From the NCBI GenBank assembly GCA_022710245.1, contig JAKLHH010000523.1, positions 1 to 5,947 of the forward strand: a stretch of DNA of 5,947 nucleotides, read 5' to 3'. Both the position numbers and the translations under genes were made by a program. Positions 1 to 5,592 of this stretch are shown one piece after another. The notes under the pieces were generated by a model that worked only from the letters and a program-made list of their open reading frames with translations, was not told the origin of the DNA and made no database searches. This DNA comes from Myxococcota bacterium (GTDB lineage: Bacteria; Myxococcota; Polyangia; GCA-2747355; JAKLHH01). How positions within the stretch are numbered: the first letter of the stretch is position 1; each line of letters starts with the position of its first letter.

Positions 1-224
1 GCAGCGGCGTGCTGATCCTCGGTGGCGAGCACGAGGGCAAGGCGACGCTCCTCGTGATGGTCACCAAGGACCTCACCTCCCGCCACCACGCCGGCAAGAT
101 CGTCGGCCGGCTCGCCGAGCTCCTCGAGGGACGCGGCGGGGGGCGGCCCGACATGGCGCAGGCTGGCGGCCCGCGCGTGGACAAGCTCGACGAGGCGCTC
201 GAGGCTGCCTACAAGCTCGTCTGA
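1..224 (+). CDS. alaS: Alanyl-tRNA synthetase, C-terminal end (partial)
   Basis: The reading frame is open from the left edge (first full codon at base 3) to TGA at 222-224, leaving 73 residues. AlaRS charges tRNA-Ala with alanine in the cytoplasm. The visible part is the C-terminal DHHA1-type C-Ala domain, which in the family helps bind the tRNA and supports the editing domain. The key evidence is the run GGGRPDMAQAGG near residues 46-57, the hallmark of the AlaRS C-terminus, followed by a short helix (VDKLDEALEAAYKLV) that ends the protein as in known AlaRS proteins. The preceding beta-strand/helix segment (LILGGEHEGKATLLVMVTKDL, then RHHAGKIVGRLAELL) also fits the family. The catalytic and editing domains lie outside the window. 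Nothing suggests damage. The next gene on this strand starts 278 nt later behind its own promoter, so alaS probably ends its own transcription unit. Confidence 0.95.
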   Translation, partial: SGVLILGGEHEGKATLLVMVTKDLTSRHHAGKIVGRLAELLEGRGGGRPDMAQAGGPRVDKLDEALEAAYKLV

Positions 225-239
225 GCTCGTCTGAGCTCG
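214..239 (+). repeat. 10-bp tandem repeat across the alaS stop codon
   Basis: The unit AGCTCGTCTG occurs at 214-223 and 224-233, followed by a partial third copy (AGCTCG) at 234-239, about 2.6 units. The alaS TGA at 222-224 straddles the first two units. Because the stop falls within the first unit boundary, the extra copies add only non-coding sequence and do not change the protein. This looks like a slipped-strand duplication of the last codons of the gene. Confidence 0.8.
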
Positions 240-292
240 ACGGTCCACCGAGGCTCGACGTCAGGGATCTCTGATGACCCGATGAGGGGCAC

Positions 293-329
293 GCGGGCTC
301 TGCCGTGGCAGGGCTGCCACGAGCCCCGC
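293..329 (+). terminator. Hairpin downstream of alaS, possible terminator
   Basis: A two-part inverted repeat: an outer stem GGGCTC (295-300) with GAGCCC (321-326), and an inner stem GTGGCA (305-310) with TGCCAC (315-320) closing a GGGC loop. A 4-nt bulge (301-304) separates the two stems on one side. It sits about 70 nt after the alaS stop, where an intrinsic terminator could lie. No T-run follows, so it may instead aid Rho-dependent ending or RNA stability. A smaller stem, AGGCG/CGCCT, follows at 332-347. Confidence 0.35.
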
Positions 330-387
330 TAAGGCGGCAGATCGCCTCAGGGGCAAACAATTTCGCGCGGTTGACTCGTCGGCAGAA

Positions 388-416
388 TTGACACATCCAA
401 GGGGCGTTGGTATCGT
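388..416 (+). promoter_or_regulatory. Sigma-70-type promoter of the PilZ-like gene
   Basis: A perfect -35 hexamer TTGACA (388-393) is followed after exactly 17 bp by TATCGT (411-416), which keeps the T, A, T and final T of the -10 consensus. Transcription would start near 423, giving a 5' leader of about 80 nt before the GTG at 503. A second -35-like TTGACT lies at 371-376 without a convincing -10. The stretch around 353-364 (CAAACAATTTCG) is AT-rich for this genome and could assist polymerase binding. This is an inference from spacing and sequence only. Confidence 0.6.
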
Positions 417-502
417 CGCTGGAGTCGCGAGCGCCGTCCTGCCGGCGGAGCGGGTCTCCGTCTCCGAGGACGCGTCACGGCAGCCGGAGCCTCCGAACCA
501 CG

Positions 503-3154
503 GTGCCCAGCAAGGACAAGCCACCGGTCTCCATGCGGATCCGGCTCAAGTACCCGGACGTGGAGACCTTCGTCGAGAAGTACGCCCCGAACATCAGCGA
601 GGGTGGCATGTTCATCCAGAGCCGGGCGCCGCAGCCGGTCGGCACCCTGCTCCGCTTCGAGCTGATGCTGCAGGACGGGACGCCGCTCCTCAAGGGCGAG
701 GGCCACGTCATCTGGGTGAAGGAGTACGACGCCGCGCACCCGACGCGCGTGCACGGGATGGGGGTCCGCTTCGAGGCCCTCGACGCGGCGAGCCAGCTGA
801 TGATCGCGCGGGTGGTCGCCTCGAAGGAGGAGGAGCCCCTGCTGCAGGGCTCGCAGACGCAGGAGGTGCGGGCGCTGGTGAACCAGGCCGCCACCTCCGA
901 GGAGGAGCCAGACTCGGACCTCGCCGAGCCGCCCCCTGCGCGCGGCGGTGCGCTCTTCGCGTCGCTGCTCGAGGAGGCGCGCGAGGCTCCCGCGCCGGCG
1001 CCAGCTGCCGTCGAGATCCAGCCTCCGCCCGCGAAGCCCGTCCCGCCTCGACCGCTGCCGATCGAGGCCGCCGCTCCGGCCGCGCCGGAGCACCCGCCGC
1101 TGGCGAGCGAGCCACGCGCTGACGAGGCGGGCGGCAACGGCGTCACCGTGGCCCTGGAGATGGCCGAGGTGATGCTGCGCGAGCTCCTGCAGCAGTCGGG
1201 CCTCGACGACGCGCGCGTCGACGCCACGCTGCGCGAGGTGCTGTCGCGGCCGGGCGTGCCTGGCGACGCCGAGCTCGAGGCGCTGCTCGCGCCCACTCCG
1301 CTGCCCCCGGTCGAGCTCGAGGAGGCCCTGCAGGCGCTCCGCAAGCTGGACGGTCCGACGCCGATCACGGCGGCCGCCCTGGCGCCCGCGGCCTCGATGC
1401 CATCGCCCGTCGCTCCGGGCGCGCAGCAGGCGAGCGTGCCCGTGGCCGCGCGCGCGCTCGCGGCGGAGCTGCCCGCCACCATCACCCGGCTGGAGACGCC
1501 CGCGCCGGTCCCCGCATGGCCGCCGGCGCAGGCCGCGATGCCGCAGCTCGAGCCGCCGGCTGCCCCGCCGCCGCCGCTCGCCAGCCTGGAGACACCGCTC
1601 CACGGCCTCGAGGTCGAGGAGCCCTTCGACCCCACGCTCCTCGAGGCCGCGGCGCGCACCGCGCGTGCGGCGAAGCAGCGCTCCGAGCGCGCGTTCGACC
1701 TCAGCGACCATAGCTCGACGGGCGAGCCCGCCTTCGAGGCACCGGCGACCGAGGAGGTCTCCAACGAGGAGATGTCCCGGACCGCCAAGCCTGACCCCGG
1801 CTGGACCAACCTGCAGACGGTGACGGAGCTCCTCGACCACGGCAGCTCCCGCGTGCTGCAGGACATGGCTCAGTACGCTCGCGAGAGCGAGGAGGAGCCC
1901 GGGGGAGTGGCCTCGCCGCGGACCGCGCGCGAGCCCGAGGAGGCGCCGACCACGCACGAGCCCGAGGAGGCAGGGACGCAGCCCTTCCTCAGCCCCCGCG
2001 AGTCCGCCGAGGCGCTCTCGCGCGAGATGTGGCGCGAGGTGGTCAGCGAGGCCGCCGAGGACCTGAGCGCCGGCGGTCTCATCCCGGAGCGTCCCGCGGG
2101 GACGCGAGGACCGGGCGACCGCGAGGAGCCCTCGCTCTCCGACGCGCACGTCGACGAGGAGTCGTTCTTCGACGGGATGATCCCCGACGAGGAGGTGGTG
2201 GAGGAGCCGGCCGATCTCGACGCCGAGCTCTCGCTGGCGGACGCCGAGTACCGCGGCGAGCCGATCATGCCGGAGCCCGAGGCCGAGCAGGTCAGCGCCG
2301 AGGACGCCGCCCTGGCGGCGCGGGTCTCGAGCGAGATCTTCTCCGACCTCGATCCCTCGCCGATCGGTGACTTCGACGACGTGGAGCCAGGCGAGGAGTC
2401 GACCCAGATCACCGCCGCGCCCGCCTTCGAGGAGGGCGGGCGGGGTCGGCTCGACCCGCCTGGACACGCCGCGCTCCGCGGGCGGCCCGGGCGCGCCGAG
2501 GTGTCTCGCGGAGGGGGTGGGCGAAGGGCCGAAGCGCCGGGAGAGGGCGAGCTGGCGCTTCATCGCGGCTCCGCAGGACGCGGGCACGGCGAATTTGCCC
2601 TTCATCGCGGAGCCTCCGACGGAGGCGAGCAGGGCAAATTGCGGCGGTCTCATCCCGGAGCGGCCGGAGGCCGCGAGGACCCGCAATTCTTCGACGAGCC
2701 GCTGGAGCCGGGCCGCCGAGAGGGCTCGGACCCCGAGGAGCTCGCCACCGAGGAGCCGCCCGTCCACCTCTCGCCCGAGGACGACCTCAGCCCGGACGAC
2801 CTGCGCGGCCTCGAGCCTGACGACGCGCTGCCGCCCGATCCCGACCTCGAGAACGAGGTCTTCGAGGCGCTCGCCGGGCTGCGCGACACGCTGCGTGAGC
2901 CGCGCGCCGCGGAGAAGCGCCCCCGGCCGGAGCGCGAGGCGGCGGACGAGCAGGTGCCGGACCTGGCCGACCTCGCCTTGCAGCCGGAGACGTCCGCTGC
3001 CGGGCGTGAGGCGCTGGCGCCGGACGTCGCCCTCGACACCGACGTGGACGAGCGAGCGCCGGACGAGCTCGAGGGAGATGGCGAGGCCGAGGGGCGCAAG
3101 CTGAAGCCGCGCCGCAGCGGCATCCTCAGACGGATCTTCGGCAAGAAGGAGTGA
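503..3154 (+). CDS. PilZ-like (TIGR02266-type) protein with long acidic tail
   Basis: An 883-residue protein. Residues about 8-105 form a PilZ-like beta-barrel domain of the type repeated in myxobacteria: RIRLKYPDVETF, then APNISEGGMFIQS, then a GTLLRFEL strand, GEGHVIWVKEY and HGMGVRF. The second PilZ motif [D/N]xSxxG is present (N30, S32, G35). The first, RxxxR, is only R12-I-R-L-K16, so c-di-GMP binding is uncertain. The remainder is probably mostly disordered: Pro/Ala-rich at 160-200 and 290-360, a helical patch at 214-282 (LEMAEVMLRELLQQ and following), and Glu/Asp-rich stretches at 400-640 and 730-860. The protein ends in a basic tip (KLKPRRSGILRRIFGKKE) that might touch membrane or nucleic acid. 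GTG at 503 was chosen because homology-like sequence begins there. An open frame back to TTG 407 would start before the predicted transcript, and ATG 533 would clip the domain. The Shine-Dalgarno sequence is weak (GGAG at 486-489). Residues about 645-729 are a foreign-looking insert. A role as a signalling or polarity scaffold is inference. Confidence 0.85.
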   Translation: MPSKDKPPVSMRIRLKYPDVETFVEKYAPNISEGGMFIQSRAPQPVGTLLRFELMLQDGTPLLKGEGHVIWVKEYDAAHPTRVHGMGVRFEALDAASQLMIARVVASKEEEPLLQGSQTQEVRALVNQAATSEEEPDSDLAEPPPARGGALFASLLEEAREAPAPAPAAVEIQPPPAKPVPPRPLPIEAAAPAAPEHPPLASEPRADEAGGNGVTVALEMAEVMLRELLQQSGLDDARVDATLREVLSRPGVPGDAELEALLAPTPLPPVELEEALQALRKLDGPTPITAAALAPAASMPSPVAPGAQQASVPVAARALAAELPATITRLETPAPVPAWPPAQAAMPQLEPPAAPPPPLASLETPLHGLEVEEPFDPTLLEAAARTARAAKQRSERAFDLSDHSSTGEPAFEAPATEEVSNEEMSRTAKPDPGWTNLQTVTELLDHGSSRVLQDMAQYARESEEEPGGVASPRTAREPEEAPTTHEPEEAGTQPFLSPRESAEALSREMWREVVSEAAEDLSAGGLIPERPAGTRGPGDREEPSLSDAHVDEESFFDGMIPDEEVVEEPADLDAELSLADAEYRGEPIMPEPEAEQVSAEDAALAARVSSEIFSDLDPSPIGDFDDVEPGEESTQITAAPAFEEGGRGRLDPPGHAALRGRPGRAEVSRGGGGRRAEAPGEGELALHRGSAGRGHGEFALHRGASDGGEQGKLRRSHPGAAGGREDPQFFDEPLEPGRREGSDPEELATEEPPVHLSPEDDLSPDDLRGLEPDDALPPDPDLENEVFEALAGLRDTLREPRAAEKRPRPEREAADEQVPDLADLALQPETSAAGREALAPDVALDTDVDERAPDELEGDGEAEGRKLKPRRSGILRRIFGKKE
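2071..2112. repeat. Partial copy of the palindromic element (module 1)
   Basis: The 21 nt at 2071-2091 are identical to 2642-2662. A short variable stretch follows, then CGCGAGGACC (2103-2112) matches the end of the same module at 2672-2681. Between the shared blocks lies a small hairpin, GTCCC-GCG-GGGAC (2091-2103). The other copy has a hairpin of different sequence in the same place. The copies are 571 nt apart, not a multiple of three, so the host gene reads them in different frames: here as GGLIPERP, there as RRSHPGAA. This points to DNA-level repetition, not a duplicated protein motif. Confidence 0.7.
2434..2689. mobile_element. Palindrome-rich repetitive element inside the PilZ-like gene
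   Basis: This segment breaks the acidic tail of the host protein with Gly/Arg/His-rich sequence and atypical codons (GGA, CTT, TTT, AAA, TCT, CGA). It holds a chain of inverted repeats: GGGTCG/CGACCC (2443-2457), CCGCG/CGCGG (2469-2481), GAAGCGCC/GGCGCTTC (2531-2561), AATTTGCCCT/AGGGCAAATT (2592-2640) enclosing GCCTCC-GAC-GGAGGC (2612-2626), and AATTGCGG/CCGCAATT (2637-2688) enclosing GCGGCC-GGA-GGCCGC (2660-2674). The right part is three tandem modules of 42, 45 and 48 nt (2552-2593, 2594-2638, 2639-2686). Lengths are multiples of three and the host frame stays open. Near-identical 9-mers TTCGAGGAG (2426-2434) and TTCGACGAG (2690-2698) flank it, exactly 264 nt apart. No transposase is present. 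It resembles REP/MITE-like or coding palindromic elements in style. Family and mobility are inference, and the left boundary is uncertain. Confidence 0.6.
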
Positions 3155-3164
3155 GCCCCGGCGG

Positions 3165-3194
3165 GCGGCGCTGCGAGCCTCAGCAGCGCGCCGC
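3165..3194. terminator. Hairpin between convergent genes, possible bidirectional terminator
   Basis: GCGCTGC (3168-3174) pairs with GCAGCGC (3183-3189) around an 8-nt loop. The stem can be extended by outer GC pairs with a small bulge (GCG before, CCGC after). It sits in the 72-nt gap between two convergent genes, where a two-way terminator is expected. No T-run follows on either strand, so it is not a classical intrinsic terminator. Two GCGAGCGTC copies (3207-3215, 3220-3228) lie beside the kinase stop codon. Confidence 0.35.
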
Positions 3195-3226
3195 GGGCGT
3201 CGTGCCGCGAGCGTCGCGCGCGAGCG

Positions 3227-5503
3227 TCAGCGTCCGTGAGCCGAGGCCGGCGCCCCGCGCCGTCGGATCTCCCGTCCCAGCACCTCGAGCAGCTCGCGTC
3301 GGTCGACCGGCTTGGAGAGGTAGTCGTCGAGGCCCGCGCGGAGGAACCGCTCCGCGTCGCCCTTCATCGCGTGGGCGGTCATGGCGATGATCGGCACGCC
3401 CGCGCAGCCTGGCAGCTTGCGGATCTCCGCCGTCGCCGCGAGCCCGTCGAGGTCGGGGAGCTCGATGTCCATCAGCACCGCGTCGACGGGCTGCCGGCGG
3501 AGGTGCTCGAGGGCCTCCTTGCCGCCCCGGGCGCCGAGGACGCGGTAGCCGGCGCGTCGCAGGACGTCACGGGCGAGCCTGAGGTTGAGCTCGTTGTCCT
3601 CCACGACCAGCACGGTGCGGTTCTCGCCGCCCGGCTCGGCCTGCAGGTGCCCGCCGCCGAGCACGGCGCGCACCGCCGAGATCAGGTCTCGCGCGGCCAC
3701 CGGCTTGGCGAGGACGCCGTTGAGCGCTGCGGCGCCCTCGACGGGCAGCTCGCCGTTCGCGGCCGTGACGAGGACGGGGACCTGCGTGATCGCCGAGCGC
3801 GTCCGGATGATGGAGGCGACCGCCACTCCATCGAGGTCGGGCATCGCCGCGTCGAGGACGACGCAGTCGAAGCGCGGCTCATCGCGCAGCGTGCGGATGA
3901 CCTCCACCCCGCCGCTCGCGACCTCCACCTCGGCCCCGGCCTGCTCGAGCGCGTCGCGCAGGCGCAGCCGCTCCGCGGCGCTGCTCTCCGCCAGCAGCAG
4001 CCGCAGCCCCTGCAGCCCCCGCTCCGCGAGCGGCGGCACCTGGTCGGAGACCGGCAGCCGCAGCTCGAAGGCGATCAGCCGGGAGCTCCCGTGCGCCGAC
4101 GCGCCGAGCTCGCCGCCCATCAGCTCCACCAGCCCCCGCGCGATGGAGACCATGAGCGAGGCGCCGTGGTCGGACGGACGCGGCGCCGGGAGCGCGGCGG
4201 CGTCGACGACGGCCGGCAGCGCGCCGGTGTCATGCACCTCGAACCGGATCCGCCGCTCGTGGCCGCGGCGGACGAGCACCGACACGGTGCCGGCGCCGGT
4301 GCCTTGCAGGGACCCAGCGACGAGGTTCATCAGCACCTGCCGCAGCCGCTGCGGATCGCCCACCACCATCGTCGGCACGTCCGGCGCGACCTCGCACTGG
4401 AGCTCGATCCCTCGCTGGCTCGCCTCGCGGCCGAGGATGTCCGCGAGCCCCTCGACCGCCTCCACCAGATCGAACGGCACCGCCTCGAGGTCGAGGCTCC
4501 GCGACTCGATCTTGGAGAGGTCCTGCAGGTCGTTGAGGAGCGCGTGGAGCGCCTTGCCGCTGTCGCGGATCGCCTCCAGGTACTGGCGCTGCTCATCGCC
4601 GAGCCGGGTCTGCTCGAGGAGGTCGGTCATCCCCAGGATGCCGTGCAGCGGCGTGCGCAGGCTGTGGCTCATGCTGGCGAGGAACTCGCTCTTGGCCTGG
4701 CTGGCGGCCTCGGCCCAGGCGCGCTCCTGCCGGAGCTCCTCGAGGACCTCGGCGGCGCGCTCCTCCGCCTCGCGGCGGCGCGAGATGTCGCGCGTATCAC
4801 AGATCACCGCCGGCTCGCCCCGCCAGGTGATCAGCCGGGCGTCCGTCTCCACCCAGATCCAGCGCTCGTCGCGGTGGCGCACGCGGTGGCGCACCCGGAT
4901 GCCCTCGGGCGGTGGGGTGAGGCAGCCGTCAGAGGAGCCCGCGGTCGCGCGCGCCAGATCCTCGGGGTGCCAGAGCTCTCGCACCAAGCGCCCCACGAGC
5001 TCGCCGGGCGAGAAGCCGGTGAGCCGCTCCACGCTGGGGGAGATGTAGAGGCAGCGCCCCTCCAGCGTCCTCACCGAGATCACGTCCGAGGTGTTCTCCG
5101 CGAAGAGGCGGTGATAGGCGTCGGCCTGCTCCTGCGCCTCGCGGGCGAGCGCGTGCGCGGTGACATCGAGGAGCAGCACCAGCGTCTGCCCGCCGGCCAG
5201 GCTGAGCCGGCCGAGCTTCGCCTGCACCGCTCGTCGCTCGCCGCCCACCTCCAGCTCGAAGGTGAGGCGCTGCGGGGTGCCTGCCTGCACCAGCGTGGCC
5301 AGGGCCACGCCGAGGGCGCTCGTGGCCTCCGCGGGGAGGAGCTCGCCGAGGAGCTTGCCCTCCACCCGGCCTGACTCGAGCAGCGGGAACGCGCCCGGAC
5401 AGCGACAGCCGGTGACGCGGCCATCGGCGTCGAGGGTGAGCACACACTCACCGAGGGCGTCGATCACGCTGAGGAACGATGGGTCGCGCCAGAGGTCCGT
5501 CAC
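3227..5503 (-). CDS. Hybrid histidine kinase, PAS-PAS-DHp-CA-REC-REC, probable pseudokinase
   Basis: A 758-residue soluble sensor with no membrane segment. Residues 10-116 are a divergent PAS domain. Residues 128-243 are a PAS with its C-terminal PAC part (FAENTSDVISV, YISPSVERLTGFSPGEL, WIWVETDARLITWRGEPAVICDTRDIS). A coiled coil (243-272) leads to the DHp domain with phosphoacceptor H280 in FLASMSHSLRTPLHGILG. The usual acidic residue after the His is Ser281. The ATP-binding domain (about 375-485) keeps GDPQRLRQVLMNL but has AGSLQGT where NAxKFT is expected, DTGALP for DTGIGIP, and HGASLMVSI for GGTGLGLSI. REC1 (499-615) has D551, T580 and K600 but only one residue of the acidic pair (E506, then S507). 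REC2 (629-745) is canonical: E635-D636, D679, T709, K731. The start is GTG 5503 with AGGGG five bases upstream. A TGA at 5515-5513 closes the frame beyond it. It is probably activated by a partner kinase. The family call is firm; the inactivity is inference. Confidence 0.93.
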   Translation of the reverse strand: MTDLWRDPSFLSVIDALGECVLTLDADGRVTGCRCPGAFPLLESGRVEGKLLGELLPAEATSALGVALATLVQAGTPQRLTFELEVGGERRAVQAKLGRLSLAGGQTLVLLLDVTAHALAREAQEQADAYHRLFAENTSDVISVRTLEGRCLYISPSVERLTGFSPGELVGRLVRELWHPEDLARATAGSSDGCLTPPPEGIRVRHRVRHRDERWIWVETDARLITWRGEPAVICDTRDISRRREAEERAAEVLEELRQERAWAEAASQAKSEFLASMSHSLRTPLHGILGMTDLLEQTRLGDEQRQYLEAIRDSGKALHALLNDLQDLSKIESRSLDLEAVPFDLVEAVEGLADILGREASQRGIELQCEVAPDVPTMVVGDPQRLRQVLMNLVAGSLQGTGAGTVSVLVRRGHERRIRFEVHDTGALPAVVDAAALPAPRPSDHGASLMVSIARGLVELMGGELGASAHGSSRLIAFELRLPVSDQVPPLAERGLQGLRLLLAESSAAERLRLRDALEQAGAEVEVASGGVEVIRTLRDEPRFDCVVLDAAMPDLDGVAVASIIRTRSAITQVPVLVTAANGELPVEGAAALNGVLAKPVAARDLISAVRAVLGGGHLQAEPGGENRTVLVVEDNELNLRLARDVLRRAGYRVLGARGGKEALEHLRRQPVDAVLMDIELPDLDGLAATAEIRKLPGCAGVPIIAMTAHAMKGDAERFLRAGLDDYLSKPVDRRELLEVLGREIRRRGAPASAHGR

Positions 5504-5508
5504 TCGTG

Positions 5509-5514
5509 CCCCTC
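5509..5514 (-). promoter_or_regulatory. Ribosome binding site of the hybrid kinase
   Basis: On the minus strand GAGGGG lies five bases before the GTG at 5503-5501. Together with the in-frame TGA at 5515-5513 it fixes this GTG as the start, since no other start codon is available between that stop and the first PAS domain. Confidence 0.65.
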
Positions 5515-5526
5515 ACTCCAGAGCCG

Positions 5527-5540
5527 CCGACCATGGTCGG
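5527..5540. promoter_or_regulatory. Perfect 14-bp palindrome upstream of the kinase
   Basis: CCGACCATGGTCGG reads identically on both strands. It lies 24-37 bases before the kinase start codon. Such a short perfect dyad close to a start is a typical operator shape, or an RNA hairpin near the ribosome binding site. No regulator can be named. Confidence 0.4.
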
Positions 5541-5550
5541 AGCCCGGCAT

Positions 5551-5568
5551 GACGTCTTGCAGGACGTC
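5551..5568. promoter_or_regulatory. Near-palindrome with two GACGTC half-sites
   Basis: GACGTC (5551-5556) and GACGTC (5563-5568) flank a six-base core TTGCAG. The whole 18-mer is symmetric except for one mismatched pair. It lies 48-65 bases before the kinase start codon. It could bind a dimeric regulator. On the minus strand a weak -35-like TTGACG (5582-5577) lies just upstream, but no good -10 follows at 16-18 bp. Confidence 0.4.
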
Positions 5569-5592
5569 GCAAAGCTCGTCAACCCGAGTATC

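Noticed and set aside
407..502. N-terminal extension of the PilZ-like protein to TTG 407
   Set aside because: The extra 32 residues are Arg/Ser-rich without similarity to the domain family, and the codon lies upstream of the predicted transcription start near 423, overlapping the -10 region.
1931..1971. Repeat of GAGCCCGAGGAGGC at 1931-1944 and 1958-1971
   Set aside because: It is in frame with a 27-nt period and encodes EPEEA twice, which is ordinary for an acidic low-complexity tail. It has no palindromes and no link to the element.
347..2767. Long minus-strand open frame (806 codons) opposite the PilZ-like gene
   Set aside because: It is Leu/Arg/Gly-rich low-complexity sequence with no recognisable domain, and it is antisense to a frame with a clear PilZ-like domain. 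Long antisense frames are expected where third positions are nearly all G/C. Only the part within the insert looks protein-like.
3359..3371. 13-mer GCCCTTCATCGCG shared by the insert (2597-2609) and the kinase gene
   Set aside because: In the kinase it encodes the Ala-Met-Lys-Gly of the conserved receiver stretch TAHAMKGD. Neighbouring bases do not match, so it is best explained as coincidence of codons, not another copy of the element.
3236..5374. Long plus-strand open frame (712 codons) opposite the hybrid kinase
   Set aside because: It is His/Arg/Ala/Leu-rich without motifs and mirrors a gene with unmistakable PAS, DHp and receiver motifs. It is a shadow produced by GC-rich codon use.
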